A stretch of DNA of 64,000 nucleotides. Source: Ruania rhizosphaerae (GTDB lineage: Bacteria > Actinomycetota > Actinomycetes > Actinomycetales > Beutenbergiaceae). Position numbers and translations under genes: made by a program. The stretch spans positions 1 to 64,000 of the forward strand of contig NZ_VSMB01000018.1 in assembly GCF_009805705.1 (NCBI RefSeq), in the 5' to 3' direction. Below are positions 44,207-54,027 of this stretch, one piece after another (position 1 is the first letter of the stretch; each line of letters starts with the position of its first letter). The notes beneath the pieces were generated by a model that saw nothing but the letters and a program-made list of their open reading frames with translations, was not told the origin of the DNA and did not search any database.

Positions 44207-44279
44207 GCGCGAGGAGCCCCCGCGGAGGGGCGCCGAGGAACGAGGTGCACCGCAACGAGGCACCGCAGCCCTCACGCGA
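44199..44279 (+). promoter_or_regulatory. Long-range stem in the urtB-urtC gap
   Basis: TCGCGTGAG (44199-44207) pairs with CTCACGCGA (44271-44279) as a 9-bp perfect stem. It encloses a GCCCC/GGGGC hairpin and two near-copies of AACGAGGTGCACCGC. In the mRNA this could set the relative yield of the genes or protect an end; there is no sequence-level proof. Confidence 0.35.
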
Positions 44280-44291
44280 AAGGGGTACAGC

Positions 44292-45377
44292 ATGATCCGC
44301 ACCCTCACCACCGGCCGCACCGGCCCGCTGATCCTGCTCGCGATCGCGGCGATCCTGCTGTTCGCCGTCGCGCCGATCGCCCTGTCACCCTTCCGGCTCA
44401 GCCTGCTCGCACGTTTCCTGTGCGTGGCTATGGTGGCGGTCGGAATCGGCCTGGCCTGGGGGCGCGGCGGACTGCTCACCCTCGGTCAGGGCCTGTACTT
44501 CGGCCTGGGTGCCTACGTGATGGCGATGCACCTCAAGCTCGCCGATGCCGGCCCGGGTGGAGTCCCGGATTTCATGACCCTGTACGGCACCGGTGAGGTG
44601 CCCTGGTGGTGGGAGCCGATGCGCTCGCCGGTGGTGACGCTCGTGTTGATCGTGCTCGTGCCGGCCACCCTCGCCGCTGCTCTGGGGTGGGCCATCTTCA
44701 CCCGCCGGGTCCGCGGGGCCTACTTCGCCATCCTCTCCCAGGCTCTCGCAGCGGCATTCGCGATCCTGCTCATCGGCCAGCAGCAGACCACCGGTGGCAC
44801 GAACGGCCTGAACGGCTTTCGGGCCTTCTTCGGTTACGACCTGACCGACCCGGTGAACCAGCGGATGCTGTTCTTCATCGCGGCCGGTGTGCTGCTGGTG
44901 ATGGTGGTGATCGCCCGCCAGCTGATGGTCTCGCGGTTCGGCGAACTGCTGGTCGCGGTCCGGGACGCGGAGGACCGGGTGCGCTTCCTGGGCTACGACC
45001 CGGCCGCGGTGAAGACCATCGTCTACGTCCTGGCGGCGGTGATGGCCGCCGTCGGTGGCGCGCTTTTCGTCCCGATCGTGGGCATCATCTCGCCAACTGA
45101 CATCGGCGTGGTCCCCTCGATCGGCTTCCTCATCGGGGTCGCGATCGGCGGCCGCGCCACCCTGCTCGGCCCGGTGCTGGGGTCGATCGCGGTGAGCTGG
45201 GCGGAGACCTCGGTGGCCGAGCAGTTCCCCTCCGCGTGGACGTACTTCCAGGGTGCGCTGTTCCTCGGCGTCATCGCCTTCCTCCCGGGCGGGCTGGCCT
45301 CGATCGTCCGACGGCGACGCGCAGCACCGGTCACTGAGCCAGAACCGGACCCACGACCGGAAGGGAGAACCCTGTGA
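44292..45377 (+). CDS. urtC: Urea ABC transporter permease UrtC
   Basis: A 361-residue LivM-type permease with about nine membrane helices. WGRGGLLTLGQGLYFGLGAY and TGGTNGLNGFR are family stretches, and the loop RFLGYDPAAVKTIVYV contacts the ATPase. The start ATG 44292 follows GAAAGGGG. It overlaps urtD by four bases. Confidence 0.94.
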   Translation: MIRTLTTGRTGPLILLAIAAILLFAVAPIALSPFRLSLLARFLCVAMVAVGIGLAWGRGGLLTLGQGLYFGLGAYVMAMHLKLADAGPGGVPDFMTLYGTGEVPWWWEPMRSPVVTLVLIVLVPATLAAALGWAIFTRRVRGAYFAILSQALAAAFAILLIGQQQTTGGTNGLNGFRAFFGYDLTDPVNQRMLFFIAAGVLLVMVVIARQLMVSRFGELLVAVRDAEDRVRFLGYDPAAVKTIVYVLAAVMAAVGGALFVPIVGIISPTDIGVVPSIGFLIGVAIGGRATLLGPVLGSIAVSWAETSVAEQFPSAWTYFQGALFLGVIAFLPGGLASIVRRRRAAPVTEPEPDPRPEGRTL

Positions 45378-46195
45378 GCGACGCCACCGGCGAGGAGATC
45401 GACCTCGCGAGCGCCGAGGCACTGCTCGGCACCGACACCGACAGGTTCCGCCACGACTACCTCGAGATCCGTGGCCTGCGCGTCGCCTTCGGAGGATTCG
45501 TGGCCGTCCGTGATGTCGACCTGACGGTCACCCAGGGCGACCTGCACTTCCTCATCGGCCCGAACGGGGCCGGGAAGACCACGCTCATCGATGCCGTCAC
45601 GGGCCTGGTCAGCGCTACCGGATCCGCTCGATTCGGCGGAACCGAGTTGCTGGGCCGCGGCACACACCGGATTGCGCGAGAAGGCGTGGGACGCACTTTC
45701 CAGACCGCCAGCGTGTTCGAAGAGCTCACCGTGCTGCAGAACCTGGACATCGCCGCCGGTGCGCGCCGCGGGCCGATGGCGTTGCTGCGTCGCCGCCGGG
45801 ACACTCCGGAAGCCGTCGAGCAGGCGCTGGAGATGACCGGTCTGGCCTCGCACCGCCACACCGCGGCGGGTGTGCTGGCGCATGGCCAGAAGCAGTGGCT
45901 CGAGATCGGGATGCTGCTGGTTCAGGATGCCCACCTACTGCTGCTGGACGAACCTGTCGCCGGCATGACTCACGCCGAGCGGGAGGAGACGGGCGAGTTG
46001 CTGCGTCGCATCGGCTCACAGCGGGTGGTCGTGGTGGTCGAGCACGATATGGAGTTCCTACGCTCGTTCGCGGACTCGGTGACGGTCATGCATCAGGGCC
46101 AGGTGCTCGCCGAAGGCACGGTCGCCGAGGTGCAGCAGGATCCGGCCGTCGTCGAGGTCTACCTGGGCGACCCGGCAGCGGAAGGGAAACAGTGA
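45374..46195 (+). CDS. urtD: Urea ABC transporter ATPase UrtD
   Basis: A 273-residue LivG-type ATPase with Walker [25 protein letters not shown] as a signature variant (AHGQKQ, usual for UrtD), Walker B LLLLDEPVAGMT and the H-loop VEHDMEF. The start is GTG 45374, overlapping the urtC stop. An N-terminal extension of about 25 acidic residues precedes the ABC fold. The stop shares one base with the urtE start (TGATG). Confidence 0.95.
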   Translation: MSDATGEEIDLASAEALLGTDTDRFRHDYLEIRGLRVAFGGFVAVRDVDLTVTQGDLHFLIGPNGAGKTTLIDAVTGLVSATGSARFGGTELLGRGTHRIAREGVGRTFQTASVFEELTVLQNLDIAAGARRGPMALLRRRRDTPEAVEQALEMTGLASHRHTAAGVLAHGQKQWLEIGMLLVQDAHLLLLDEPVAGMTHAEREETGELLRRIGSQRVVVVVEHDMEFLRSFADSVTVMHQGQVLAEGTVAEVQQDPAVVEVYLGDPAAEGKQ

Positions 46196-46890
46196 TGCTG
46201 GAGTTGACCGGTGTGAACACCGGATATGGGCGCACCGACGTCGTCCACGACGTCAGCCTCACCGTCACCGACGGCGGCCTCACCTCGGTGCTGGGTCACA
46301 ACGGCGCCGGCAAGACCACGCTGCTACGCGCTGTGCTCGGACTGCTCCCGGTGCGGCGGGGGACAGTTCAGCTCGCCGGCACGGATGTGACCAACTGGCC
46401 CACACACCGCCGGATCCGGCGCGGCATCGCCTACGTCCCGCAGGGGCAGCAGTCCTTCGGGCAGCTGACGGCGCGCGAGAACCTGCAGGTGGTGGCCGAC
46501 GCCTACGGGGCGGCCGGTCGGCGTCGCACGGACGAGGCGCTGGATCTCTTCCCGGTGCTCGGTCCGCTGTTGTCCCGGCAGGCGGGCCTGCTCTCGGGCG
46601 GTCAGCGCCAGCAACTCGCCATTGCCCGCGCCTTGGTGACCGGTCCACAGCTGCTCCTGCTGGATGAACCCACGGAGGGAATCCAGCCGAACGTGGTCCG
46701 CGAGATTTACGCGGCCATCAGCGCACTCAGGGCCGACACCGATCTCTCGGTGTTGCTCGTCGAGCAACACATCGGCTACGCCGTCGAGCACGCCGAGGAG
46801 TATCTGGTGATGGCCTCCGGCCGGCTCACCCACCGCGCTCCCGGCGGCGCCGAGGCGATCGACGGCGCTCGGGGAGCGATGGCGCTGTGA
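46195..46890 (+). CDS. urtE: Urea ABC transporter ATPase UrtE
   Basis: A 231-residue LivF-type ATPase of normal length with Walker [30 protein letters not shown]-loop region, signature [15 protein letters not shown] and Walker [17 protein letters not shown]. It pairs with UrtD beneath UrtBC. ATG 46195 shares one base with the urtD stop. ureA follows after 28 bases, so importer and enzyme are probably one transcription unit. Confidence 0.95.
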   Translation: MLELTGVNTGYGRTDVVHDVSLTVTDGGLTSVLGHNGAGKTTLLRAVLGLLPVRRGTVQLAGTDVTNWPTHRRIRRGIAYVPQGQQSFGQLTARENLQVVADAYGAAGRRRTDEALDLFPVLGPLLSRQAGLLSGGQRQQLAIARALVTGPQLLLLDEPTEGIQPNVVREIYAAISALRADTDLSVLLVEQHIGYAVEHAEEYLVMASGRLTHRAPGGAEAIDGARGAMAL

Positions 46891-46918
46891 GCACACGAGC
46901 GACCCGGAAGGCGGCACG

Positions 46919-47221
46919 GTGCACCTGACACCGGCAGACACCGAGAAGCTGCTGCTCGCCGTGGCCGGGATGATCGCCCGCGACCGGCTAAGTCGGGGCG
47001 TCCGGCTCAATCATCCGGAGACCGTCGCGCTGCTGTCGACCTGGGTGCTCGAACGGGCTCGGGAGGGCGCAGACGTGGCCACCCTCATGTCGGAGGGCCG
47101 GCAGGTGCTGACCCGGGAGCACGTGATGGACGGGGTGGCAGAGATGCTCACCGATGTCCAGGTCGAGGCCACCTTCCCGGACGGGCGCAAGCTCGTCACC
47201 CTGCATCATCCGATTCCCTAG
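46919..47221 (+). CDS. ureA: Urease gamma subunit
   Basis: A 100-residue gamma subunit of standard length: [22 protein letters not shown] at the start, [21 protein letters not shown] and the C-terminal LVTLHHPIP. It forms the outer part of the cytoplasmic urease trimer. The start is GTG 46919 with GGAAGG upstream. ureB follows after eight bases. Confidence 0.97.
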   Translation: MHLTPADTEKLLLAVAGMIARDRLSRGVRLNHPETVALLSTWVLERAREGADVATLMSEGRQVLTREHVMDGVAEMLTDVQVEATFPDGRKLVTLHHPIP

Positions 47222-47229
47222 GAGGCCCC

Positions 47230-47571
47230 TTGTCCAGCCACGGCTCCTCCGGCCCCGGCGCCGTCCGCGTGGCCCCCGGAACGATCGAGCTCAATGCCGA
47301 CCGGACCCCCGCCGAACGACTGCTGCTGGTGGTCACCAACAGCGGCGACCGCCCGGTGCAGGTCGGCTCGCACATCCACCTCCCGGACGCCAACGCCGCC
47401 CTCCGGTTCGACCGGGCAGCTGCACACGGTTTCCGGTTGGACGTCCCGGCGGGGACGTCGCAGCGCTTCGAGCCAGGAGTGAGCCGCGAAGTTTCCCTGG
47501 TAGCGCTGCGCGGCAACCGGCGCGTCCCGGGAGTCCAACGGGGCAAGACCGATGACGGGCAGGTGGGCTGA
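47230..47571 (+). CDS. ureB: Urease beta subunit
   Basis: A 113-residue beta subunit with [38 protein letters not shown] and [12 protein letters not shown], all family signatures. The start is an unusual TTG at 47230, supported by GGAGG at 47221-47225 and by the position of the conserved residues. Its stop overlaps the ureC start by one base. Confidence 0.96.
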   Translation: MSSHGSSGPGAVRVAPGTIELNADRTPAERLLLVVTNSGDRPVQVGSHIHLPDANAALRFDRAAAHGFRLDVPAGTSQRFEPGVSREVSLVALRGNRRVPGVQRGKTDDGQVG

Positions 47572-49274
47572 TGGTGCGCATCGATCGCGAGCGCTACGCC
47601 GCCCTGTACGGTCCCAGCGCCGGCGACCAGGTGCGCCTGGGTGACACAGACCTATGGATCGAGATCACCGAGGACCACTGCATCGGCGGTGACGAAGCCG
47701 TCTTCGGCGGCGGGAAGAGCATCCGGGAGTCGATGGCCCAGTCGACCCGGACCCGCGCCGAGGGTGCCCTCGACACGGTGGTGACGGGCGCCGTCGTGCT
47801 CGACTGGTGGGGCGTCATCCGCGCCGATGTGGGCCTACGGGAGGGACGGATCGTCGCGATCGGCCGGGCCGGGAACCCTGACATCGCCGACGGCGTCCAT
47901 CCCGACCTCGTCATCGGACCCTCCACCGACGTCATCTCCGGCGAGGGACGCATCCTCACCGCAGGCGGGTTCGATCCGCATGTGCACCTGCTGTCCCCCT
48001 CTGCCCTGCACGAGGCACTTGCCACCGGCCTGACCACCGTGGCCGGTGGCGGCACAGGCCCGTCCGAGGGGTCGAAGGCCACCACGGTCACGCCCGGCGC
48101 CTGGCACCTGCGGCAGATGCTGCGTGCCCTCGATCCGCTGCCGTTGAACGTGTTGCTGCTCGGTAAGGGCAACACCGTCAGCAGCGAGTCCCTCGCCGAG
48201 CAGGCGCTCGCCGGCGCGGGCGGGTTGAAGGTGCACGAGGACTGGGGCTCGACCCCCGCCGCGATCGATGCCTCGCTCCGGGCGGCGCAGGAGTGGGGGC
48301 TGCAGGTGGCGCTCCACTCGGACTCCCTGAACGAGGCAGGGTTCGTCCAGTCGACGATCGATGCCATCGGTGGACGCAGCATCCACGCCTATCACGTGGA
48401 GGGCGCCGGGGGCGGGCATGCGCCCGACATCCTCACCATCGCCTCGCTCGAGCACGTGATCCCCGGGTCGACGAACCCGACGCTGCCGCACACGGTGAAC
48501 ACGGTGGCCGAGCATCTGGACATGCTGATGGTCTGCCACCACCTCAACCCGTCGGTCCCCGAGGATCTGGCATTCGCGGAGTCCCGCATCCGGGCGAGCA
48601 CCATCGCCGCCGAGGACATCCTGCACGACATGGGCGCCATCTCCATCACCTCCTCCGATGCGCAGGCGATGGGGCGGATCGGGGAGGTCATCACCCGCAC
48701 CTGGCAGGTGGCGCATGTGATGAAGCACCGCCGCGGTCCGCTAAGCAGCACCGAGCCCGCCGACAACGAGCGTGCGCGGCGCTACGTCGCCAAATACACG
48801 ATCAACCCGGCCGTTGCGCACGGCGTGGACGCGCAGATCGGGTCGATCGAGCCGGGCAAGCTCGCCGACCTGGTGCTGTGGGACCCGCGCTTCTTCGGTG
48901 TCCGACCCGAGCTGGTGATCAAGGGCGGTGCGATCGCGTGGGCCGCCCTCGGCGATCCGAACGCCTCCATCCCCACTCCGCAGCCGGTGCTGCAGCGCCC
49001 TGCCTTCGGGGATGCCACCGCAGCCGATACCTCGGTGGCGTTCGTCTCCCCCGCAGCGATCGCGGACGGGCTCGCCGATCGGCTGGGCCTGCGCCGCCGC
49101 CTCGCACCCATCTCCGCCACCCGCGAGGTCGGCAAGTCGGATATGCGCAACAACGACGCCCTCCCCCGGATTGACATCAGGCCCGATACCTTCGAGATCC
49201 GGATCGACGGCGACCTGGTGGAACCGGCACCGGCCGCCGCACTGCCCCTGTCGCAGCTGTACTCGATGTTCTGA
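47571..49274 (+). CDS. ureC: Urease alpha subunit (catalytic)
   Basis: A 567-residue catalytic subunit. Nickel ligands are visible: His137 and His139 (FDPHVHL), the carbamylated Lys220 with His222 ([10 protein letters not shown]), His249, His275 (HVEGAGGGH) and Asp363 (SSDAQAMGR). The mobile flap [15 protein letters not shown] carries Cys322 and catalytic His323. It hydrolyses urea to ammonia and carbamate. ATG 47571 overlaps ureB. The residue before the HxH pair is Pro rather than the more usual Thr; otherwise the site is complete. Confidence 0.98.
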   Translation: MVRIDRERYAALYGPSAGDQVRLGDTDLWIEITEDHCIGGDEAVFGGGKSIRESMAQSTRTRAEGALDTVVTGAVVLDWWGVIRADVGLREGRIVAIGRAGNPDIADGVHPDLVIGPSTDVISGEGRILTAGGFDPHVHLLSPSALHEALATGLTTVAGGGTGPSEGSKATTVTPGAWHLRQMLRALDPLPLNVLLLGKGNTVSSESLAEQALAGAGGLKVHEDWGSTPAAIDASLRAAQEWGLQVALHSDSLNEAGFVQSTIDAIGGRSIHAYHVEGAGGGHAPDILTIASLEHVIPGSTNPTLPHTVNTVAEHLDMLMVCHHLNPSVPEDLAFAESRIRASTIAAEDILHDMGAISITSSDAQAMGRIGEVITRTWQVAHVMKHRRGPLSSTEPADNERARRYVAKYTINPAVAHGVDAQIGSIEPGKLADLVLWDPRFFGVRPELVIKGGAIAWAALGDPNASIPTPQPVLQRPAFGDATAADTSVAFVSPAAIADGLADRLGLRRRLAPISATREVGKSDMRNNDALPRIDIRPDTFEIRIDGDLVEPAPAAALPLSQLYSMF

Positions 49275-49969
49275 TGTCAGCACCACACCCGTTCTCGGTG
49301 GCGATGCTGCTCGCCGATGCCCGCCTGCCCGGGGGCGGTCATGCGCACTCGGCAGGTCTGGAGCCGGCGCTGCTGGCGGGGATGGCGCCGGCGGACGTAC
49401 CGGTCTGGCTCCGGGGGCGTGCCCGCACGGTCAGCCTCGTCGAGGCCGGGACGGCGGTGGTGACGGCACACCTGCTCAGCCACCCGCCCGTGGGGACGAG
49501 TGCGCAGACACACCTGTCCGCCGTCGTGGACGCCTGGGCGGCCCGCACGCCCTCAGCTGCGCTGCGGGAGGCCGCACACCTGCTGGGACGCGGCTACCGG
49601 CGGGTGGCCCGTTCCCTGTGGTCGCACCGCCCGCCGGTACAAGCGCTGGAAGCGTGGACGGGCCCTCTTCCCCGGGCCGTGGTGCTGGGGGCGATCGCAG
49701 CGGCGGCCGGTCTGCGGAGCGAGGACGTGGTCCGGCTCACCGTCTACGAGGATGCACAGACTGCCGCGGCCGCCCTGCTCAAACTCGAACCGTTGGATCC
49801 GCTCGCGCCCGCGCAGTGGGTTCTCGAGGCATGCGCTGCCGCGGAGCCGCACGTGCTCCGCGTCGCTGCATGCCTGACCCCGGAGGACATCCCGGCCTCC
49901 GGTGCCCCGCAAAATGAGGGCTGGGCCGAGGCCCACGCCCTCCTGACCCAGAGGTTGTTCCGTGCCTGA
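49274..49969 (+). CDS. ureF: Urease accessory protein UreF
   Basis: A 231-residue all-helical accessory protein. [20 protein letters not shown] is the UreF N-terminal signature, and [10 protein letters not shown] and [16 protein letters not shown] match the family. UreF forms a complex with UreD on apo-urease and acts on UreG. The start overlaps the ureC stop by one base, and its end overlaps ureG by eight bases. Confidence 0.93.
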   Translation: MSAPHPFSVAMLLADARLPGGGHAHSAGLEPALLAGMAPADVPVWLRGRARTVSLVEAGTAVVTAHLLSHPPVGTSAQTHLSAVVDAWAARTPSAALREAAHLLGRGYRRVARSLWSHRPPVQALEAWTGPLPRAVVLGAIAAAAGLRSEDVVRLTVYEDAQTAAAALLKLEPLDPLAPAQWVLEACAAAEPHVLRVAACLTPEDIPASGAPQNEGWAEAHALLTQRLFRA

Positions 49970-50702
49970 TCTCCCTCAGAATCCTGACACCACGACCACC
50001 CGCCCGCTGCGGCTGGGCGTCGCCGGCCCCGTCGGCGTCGGCAAGTCCTCGCTCATCGCGACGATCTGCCGAGCTCTGGCCGAGGAGTTGGAGATCGGGG
50101 TGATCACCAACGACATCTACACCGACGAGGACGCCCGTTTCCTCCGGTCGGCCGGTGTGCTCGAACCCGAACGGATCCGCGCGGTGGAGACCGGCGCCTG
50201 CCCCCACACAGCCATCCGGGACGACGTCACCGCCAATCTGCTCGCTGCCGAGGATCTCGCCGAGGACTTCGCCCCGCTGGACCTCGTGGTGATCGAATCC
50301 GGCGGGGACAACCTCACCGCGACCTTCTCCCCCGCGCTCGTGGACGCGCAGATCTTCGTGCTGGACGTGGCCGGCGGCGGTGATGTGGCCCGCAAGGGTG
50401 GGCCGGGGATCGGGCGTGCCGATCTGCTCGTGGTCAACAAGACCGATCTGGCCCCGTACGTCGGCGTCGACGTGGAACAGATGGTGCGCGACGCCACGGC
50501 CGCCCGGGACGGGCGCGCCGTGATCGCCCTCTCGCGCACCGACGAGGCATCCGTGACGGCCCTGCGCTCCTGGGTGCTCGGGGTGCTCGGGCACTACCGG
50601 GACGGCGTCCACGTCGCTCAGGACCCGGGGCCGATGGCCCCGCACTTCCACGCCGAGGGCGAGGAGCACGACCATGAGCATGAGCACAGCCACGCGCACT
50701 GA
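49962..50702 (+). CDS. ureG: Urease accessory GTPase UreG with C-terminal His-rich tail
   Basis: A 246-residue SIMIBI-class GTPase. P-loop GPVGVGKSS (22-30), [28 protein letters not shown] (the Cys-Pro-His nickel motif), ESGGDNL and VNKTDLAPY are complete. It delivers nickel to urease upon GTP hydrolysis. The last 19 residues contain eight histidines ([19 protein letters not shown]), an unusual place for a tract that is commonly N-terminal in UreG. The start is GTG 49962. The coding of the tail overlaps the ureD start by 29 bases in another frame. Confidence 0.97.
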   Translation: MPDLPQNPDTTTTRPLRLGVAGPVGVGKSSLIATICRALAEELEIGVITNDIYTDEDARFLRSAGVLEPERIRAVETGACPHTAIRDDVTANLLAAEDLAEDFAPLDLVVIESGGDNLTATFSPALVDAQIFVLDVAGGGDVARKGGPGIGRADLLVVNKTDLAPYVGVDVEQMVRDATAARDGRAVIALSRTDEASVTALRSWVLGVLGHYRDGVHVAQDPGPMAPHFHAEGEEHDHEHEHSHAH

Positions 50703-51492
50703 GCCGCTGACGACGTCCGTCTCGGTCGAGGCGCCCACCGCTCCCGGTGCTCCGGTCCAGGTCCGCACCACCGACGGGCTGCTCGCCGTACGCACGGTGC
50801 GGCGCGACCGAGTGGTAGCCGAGGTGGCGCTGGTCGCCACCGGGGCCGTCCTCCTCGGGGGCGACCACGTGGTGGTGCGGGTGAGCGTGGCGGACGGCTG
50901 CGCCCTGACGATCACCGACGTCGGCGGAACGGTCGCGTACGACGCCGACGGCGTCCCCAGCCTCTGGGACATCATCGTCACCCTCGGACACGGTTCCCAG
51001 TTGTCCTGGCTCGGGCTGCCGTTCGTGGTCGCCGAGGGCGCCGATGTGACACGGTCGACGACAGTACGAGCCGAGGCTGGGGCACAACTGGCACTGCGCG
51101 AGACGATCGCGTGGGGCCGGGCGGGCGAGCGGGGAGGGCACGCGCTGCTGCGCACCGAGGTCCATGACGCGCGCGGTCCGGTCGTGGTGGAAGAGATCCG
51201 GGCGTCCGGTCATGAGCAGGTACCTGGCGTCCTGGGGGCGGCGCGCGTCCTCGACACCGCCCTGGTTCTCGGTGAGCTCCCCGATCCCGGCGAGGTGGCG
51301 CTCGGGGATCTCTGCGCAGGCGGGTCCGGTGGTACGTACTGGGCACGGGCGGCACGTGCAGCGCTCTGGGACCTCGCTGCCGGTGCTCATCCTGACCTCA
51401 CGGCACTGCGGCCTGCGCGCGGTGGCCTCCTACTGCGGTGGCTCGGCCCGGCAGCCCACCTCAGCCCGCTGGAGCGGGCGCTTGAGCGTTGA
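50674..51492 (+). CDS. ureD: Urease accessory protein UreD (UreH)
   Basis: A 272-residue accessory protein. The central strand [20 protein letters not shown], then [17 protein letters not shown] and LLRTEVHD are the UreD signature region; the actinobacterial branch is divergent, so the match is less striking than for UreG. It is the scaffold that binds urease and UreF. ATG 50674 or 50680 lies within the His-tail coding part of ureG. It is followed by the nickel transporter gene after 40 bases. Confidence 0.9.
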   Translation: MSMSTATRTEPLTTSVSVEAPTAPGAPVQVRTTDGLLAVRTVRRDRVVAEVALVATGAVLLGGDHVVVRVSVADGCALTITDVGGTVAYDADGVPSLWDIIVTLGHGSQLSWLGLPFVVAEGADVTRSTTVRAEAGAQLALRETIAWGRAGERGGHALLRTEVHDARGPVVVEEIRASGHEQVPGVLGAARVLDTALVLGELPDPGEVALGDLCAGGSGGTYWARAARAALWDLAAGAHPDLTALRPARGGLLLRWLGPAAHLSPLERALER

Positions 51493-51532
51493 CTACGAGT
51501 TCCCCCAACCCATCCAGACCCGAAGGAGCACC

Positions 51533-52537
51533 ATGTCTGTCACGACCCGAGCCACCCGACCCGCGCGCGCGGTCCCGATCGTGGTGGCACTGCATGTGCT
51601 CGGCATCGGTGGGCTGGCCCTCGCGCCGGCCTTCCACGGCGGTTCCGTCGCGGTGCTCACCGGCCTCGGGCTGGCCGCCTACGGTCTCGGCCTGAGGCAC
51701 GCGTTCGACCCCGACCACATCGCCACGATCGACAACACCACCAGACGATTGGTGCGCACCGGTGCAGACTCCCGCGGGGTCGGGCTGTGGTTCTCACTCG
51801 GTCACTCGACCGTGGTCATCGTCGCTGCGCTGCTGCTCGCACTCGGGGTGCGCACACTGGCACCGATGCTCGACGATGACTCCTCGGTGCTACGCGAGGT
51901 GACCGGGGTCTGGGGGCCGCTGGTGGCCAGCAGCTTCCTGTTGGTGATCGCTGCCATCAACCTGGTGTTGCTCCGGCGCGCGCTACGCGGTTCTGACCCG
52001 GCGTCTCCCCTGGTCCACCATCGCGCCGGTGGACCGGTGACGTGGTTGCTGCGGCGGTTCGAGTGGGCCACGGACCGGCCGGGCCGGATGTACGGCGTCG
52101 GGGTGCTGTTCGGGCTCGGGTTCGACACGGCGACCTCGATCGGCCTGCTTGCGATCTCGGCGACCGCCTCGCTGAACCACGAGTCATGGTTGGCCGCAGT
52201 TCCACTGGCACTCCTGTTCGCGGCCGGCATGTCCGCGCTGGACTCCGCTCAGGGAGCGGTGGCACGGCGGGTGTACCGGTGGACGCCCGCAGCGACCGGC
52301 GGCGACAGGTGGCAGGTCCGCTATGACGTGCTCGTCACTGCGGTCTCAGCGCTGACGGCCCTCGGAATCGCCATCATCACACTCGTCCAGGTGGTCGCTG
52401 AGCGCGCGCCGGCCTTCGCCGGCATTCCCGGGGCGTCAGCCAACCTCGATCCGTACGGGATCGTACTGACAGTCGTGCTGCTAGTCGCCTGGGGCGTCGG
52501 GATGCTCGTGCTGCGCCAGCAGCACCGTCAGGCGTGA
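51533..52537 (+). CDS. NiCoT-family nickel/cobalt permease
   Basis: A 334-residue secondary transporter with eight membrane segments. The signature GLRHAFDPDHIATIDN (residues 53-68) includes the metal-binding His56, Asp59, Asp61 and His62, and LGFDTATSIGLL is the second motif. It imports nickel for urease. ATG 51533 follows AAGGAG. It is the last gene of the urease unit. Its 3' end overlaps the convergent MarR gene by 57 bases. Confidence 0.94.
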   Translation: MSVTTRATRPARAVPIVVALHVLGIGGLALAPAFHGGSVAVLTGLGLAAYGLGLRHAFDPDHIATIDNTTRRLVRTGADSRGVGLWFSLGHSTVVIVAALLLALGVRTLAPMLDDDSSVLREVTGVWGPLVASSFLLVIAAINLVLLRRALRGSDPASPLVHHRAGGPVTWLLRRFEWATDRPGRMYGVGVLFGLGFDTATSIGLLAISATASLNHESWLAAVPLALLFAAGMSALDSAQGAVARRVYRWTPAATGGDRWQVRYDVLVTAVSALTALGIAIITLVQVVAERAPAFAGIPGASANLDPYGIVLTVVLLVAWGVGMLVLRQQHRQA

Positions 52538-52882
52538 GAGCAGGTCTCGGCCGCGGGAGGAGATGTAGACACGGATGACGCGCCGGTCGAGCCCGTCGAC
52601 CTCGCGGTAGATCAGCGCCTGGGTCACCAGTGCATCGACCCGGCGACCGAGGGTGGCCTTGTCGATGACGGTGATCTCCCGCAGCTCGCTCATCGTCAGG
52701 CCGTCGCCGTCTTCGAGGCTGTCCAGCACGAGCCACTCGTCCAGGGTGAATCCCTCGCCGCGCAGGGCCTCCGCCGCTCCGCGCGCGGCTCGGCGAGCGC
52801 CGAGTACCGATTCGCGCAGCACGGCAGCAGCCATCGCCGACTCGACATCGGTGGTTGCCGACTGGCCCGCCGTCCGCATCAT
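52481..52882 (-). CDS. MarR-family transcriptional regulator
   Basis: A 133-residue winged-helix regulator. The MarR core is clear: LRGEGFTLDEWLVLDSLED, LTMSELREITVIDKATLGRRVDALV and the wing DRRVIRVYISSRGRDLL. ATG 52882 or 52879 follows AAGGGG. It is divergent from a cytosolic UrtA-like protein, with 86 bases between, and convergent with the nickel transporter. It may control the urea/nickel genes or the sensor; the binding site is not established. Confidence 0.88.
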   Translation of the reverse strand: MMRTAGQSATTDVESAMAAAVLRESVLGARRAARGAAEALRGEGFTLDEWLVLDSLEDGDGLTMSELREITVIDKATLGRRVDALVTQALIYREVDGLDRRVIRVYISSRGRDLLSRLTVLLAQHEHPDAPGD

Positions 52883-52968
52883 GACCCCTTACTCTCGCTG
52901 CCGACAGTCTACAAGTACGATCGTCGCCACCGCAGGCCGGCTGAGCCGGTCCCCACCACGGATGGGGA

Positions 52969-54027
52969 GTGATGTCGGACTTCGTGATCGGTGCCCTGTT
53001 GCACTTCCAGGGACCGGGAGGGATCTACGGGCCCTCCTGCCAGTCGGTGACCGAGCTCGCCATCGCCGAGATCAACGCGACCGGGGGGATCCTGGGCAGA
53101 CGGACCCGAGTCGAACTCTTCGACGCGGGTCTGCCACCTGCCGTCCTGCGCCAGCATCTCGGTCAGGCCCTCGACGCCGGGCGGCTCGACGCCCTCACGG
53201 GCTGGCACACCTCGGCGGTGCGCAACGCCGTCGTTCCGGTGGTCCAGCGGCGGGTACCCTACGTCTATCCCGCCGCCTACGAGGGTTCCGAGAACCGCTC
53301 GGGACTGTACGTGACGGGCGAGGTGCCCTCTGCTCAACTCTTCCCGGCGATCCGGCAGCTCCGGTCCGAGCGCTCCACCCGCCGGTGGTTCGTCGTCGGA
53401 GACGACTACGCCTGGCCCCGGGGGACGTTCCAGGTGCTGTCCCAGCAGATCGCCGACCTGGACGCGGAGTTCGCCGGCGCCCGGTTCCTCCCCGCCGACG
53501 GGGCAGGCGCCGCCGAGATCACGCGGGTACTCGACGCGATCGAGTCCACCCGCGCCGACGGTGTGCTGATGCTGATGGTCGGCCAGAACGGGGTCCGCTT
53601 CAATCGCGCCTTCGCCCGGCGGGGGCTGCACGAGCGGGCGATCCGGCTGAGCACGTTGATGGAGGAGAATATGTTGCTCGGCAGTGGCCTGGCCGGCACC
53701 GCCGACCTGTTTTCAGCCGGTGGCTGGTTCCGCAGCCTGGCCACCGGAGAGGCCCTCGATCTCATCGGGCGCTACACCGCCCATCACGGCACCCATGCTC
53801 CCGCCGTCGGTGCCGCCGCGGAGGCGTGCTATGAGGGGGTCTTCGCCCTCCGGTCGCTCGTGCAGCGAGCCGGGAGCGCGTCCGTACACGCCACCGACCG
53901 TTCGGTGGACGGGCTGGTGTACGAGGGCCCACGTGGGCCGGTGCAGTTCACCGGTAATCACGCGAGCCAACGCCTCTACCTTGCACGCGCCAATGGCGTC
54001 GACTTCGACCTGGTGGACGAGCTCTGA
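52969..54027 (+). CDS. UrtA/AmiC-like ligand-binding protein without signal peptide
   Basis: A 352-residue type 1 periplasmic-binding fold (Peripla_BP_6). It is clearly related to the urtA product: YPAAYEGSEN and FVVGDDYAWPRGTF correspond to YPVQYEGLE and [10 protein letters not shown]. It lacks any signal peptide or lipobox, so it should stay in the cytoplasm, like AmiC of Pseudomonas, which senses short amides and controls AmiR. Starts at GTG 52969 or ATG 52972 are possible behind GATGGGGAG. No ANTAR-type partner is nearby; the divergent MarR gene is the only regulator at hand. A urea or amide sensor is inferred. Confidence 0.82.
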   Translation: MMSDFVIGALLHFQGPGGIYGPSCQSVTELAIAEINATGGILGRRTRVELFDAGLPPAVLRQHLGQALDAGRLDALTGWHTSAVRNAVVPVVQRRVPYVYPAAYEGSENRSGLYVTGEVPSAQLFPAIRQLRSERSTRRWFVVGDDYAWPRGTFQVLSQQIADLDAEFAGARFLPADGAGAAEITRVLDAIESTRADGVLMLMVGQNGVRFNRAFARRGLHERAIRLSTLMEENMLLGSGLAGTADLFSAGGWFRSLATGEALDLIGRYTAHHGTHAPAVGAAAEACYEGVFALRSLVQRAGSASVHATDRSVDGLVYEGPRGPVQFTGNHASQRLYLARANGVDFDLVDEL

